Positions 63,688 through 64,000 of a DNA stretch of 64,000 bases are shown here, piece after piece. The stretch is from Paraburkholderia sp. PGU19. Its GTDB lineage: Bacteria > Pseudomonadota > Gammaproteobacteria > Burkholderiales > Burkholderiaceae. The DNA lies in assembly GCF_013426915.1 (NCBI RefSeq), contig NZ_AP023180.1:1488001-1552000 (forward strand). The letters are read 5' to 3'. Numbering within the stretch: the stretch's first letter is position 1; each line of letters opens with the position of its first letter. The notes under the pieces are model-generated. The model ran no database searches. It was not told the DNA's origin and saw only the letters and a program-made list of their open reading frames with translations. Position numbers and translations under genes: made by a program.

Positions 63688-64000
63688 ATGGACAAGCTCC
63701 TGGCGATGAAGGTCTTCACCAAGGTCGTCGAGATGAACAGCTTCGCTCGCGCGGCGGACGCGCTGGACATTCCGCGTGCGTCGGCCACCACCATCATCAA
63801 GAATCTGGAAGCGAATCTGCACACGCGCCTGATGCAGCGAACCACGCGCCGCCTGAACCTGACGCCCGAAGGCGCGGGATATTACGAACGCTGCGTGCGG
63901 GTGCTCGCCGACATCGACGAGATCGAGGACAGCCTCGCCAATGTCGTCAAAGGTCCTCGGGGCAAACTCAGAGTGGACATGCCCGGTTCGCTGGGGCGCC
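63688..64000 (+). CDS. bpeT: LysR-family regulator, BpeT/CeoR-like (runs off the right edge)
   Basis: First 104 residues visible: winged HTH MDKLLAMKVFTKVVEMNSFA, LDIPRASATTIIKNLEANLH, TRRLNLTPEGAGYYERC, standard LysR. GAGGTAAGGG precedes ATG 63688. Divergent from llpE, 178 nt apart, the position of bpeT/ceoR, which activates the efflux operon in response to salicylate-like compounds in B. cenocepacia. The ligand domain is outside the window. Confidence 0.9.
   Translation, partial: MDKLLAMKVFTKVVEMNSFARAADALDIPRASATTIIKNLEANLHTRLMQRTTRRLNLTPEGAGYYERCVRVLADIDEIEDSLANVVKGPRGKLRVDMPGSLGR

Overview
The window is high-GC DNA with gene families typical of Burkholderiaceae, most likely Paraburkholderia, Caballeronia or Burkholderia. 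Supporting signs are an OmpC-type porin, a cspA/rpsU pair, a csbD-yqjE-yqjK-like trio, a bpeT/llpE/bpeEF-oprC (ceo-type) efflux locus, and many MFS, LysR, GntR, TetR and AraC genes. It reads as an accessory-rich part of a replicon. No rRNA, tRNA, CRISPR array, insertion sequence or prophage was recognised.

Left part (1-10.6 kb): envelope polysaccharide. It holds the start of a Wzc/EpsB-type chain-length protein, a TupA-like ATP-grasp protein and a DXD glycosyltransferase-like protein. It also holds two paralogous GlxA-type AraC regulators and two paralogous Tat-exported lipoproteins, each carrying a duplicated beta-rich module in front of a clan GH-A-like glycosidase barrel. 10.6-31.8 kb is mixed housekeeping and stress content: ferredoxin reductase, a membrane-anchored leucine-rich-repeat protein, cupin, MFS exporters, YqjE-type membrane proteins, a PhzF-like protein lacking its usual catalytic Glu, a frameshifted DeoR regulator, a TPR protein, an FAD dehydrogenase, a SulP-STAS-cNMP fusion, an SDR, a hydrolase remnant, cspA, rpsU, a porin and an ICMT-type methyltransferase.

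32-48 kb is the most interesting section, an aromatic (probably amino- or nitro-aromatic) catabolic island. A minus-strand run encodes a phthalate-dioxygenase-like Rieske oxygenase, a glutamine-synthetase-like ligase, an adrenodoxin-type ferredoxin, a ferredoxin reductase, a class I glutamine-amidotransferase-like gamma-glutamyl hydrolase and a LysR regulator, with an AAHS aromatic-acid transporter after it. This matches the logic of aniline dioxygenase systems (gamma-glutamylate the amine, oxygenate, hydrolyse) but uses a different oxygenase class. A divergent GntR gene shares a promoter region carrying three TGCATACA boxes. Beyond it on the plus strand lie a nitroreductase, an FMN reductase, a gallate/protocatechuate-type extradiol dioxygenase (broken by an apparent one-base deletion), 4-oxalomesaconate hydratase and CHA aldolase, a ModA-like protein without signal peptide, and a convergent Pro1 tautomerase. 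A DUF4863 (hydroxylaminobenzoate-lyase-like) gene sits at 32 kb.

48-55 kb looks like a second catabolic unit: BKACE, aldehyde dehydrogenase, DUF1330, enoyl-CoA hydratase, CaiB-type CoA-transferase, ACS-family MFS and a TetR regulator. A repeated TGTTAACGGTGTTA operator lies in its central promoter region. 56-64 kb holds a second TetR gene and the efflux operon bpeT (partial, divergent) / llpE-bpeE-bpeF-oprC, also known as ceoR/llpE-ceoA-ceoB-opcM. All assignments come from reading motifs, starts and context; no database search was run.
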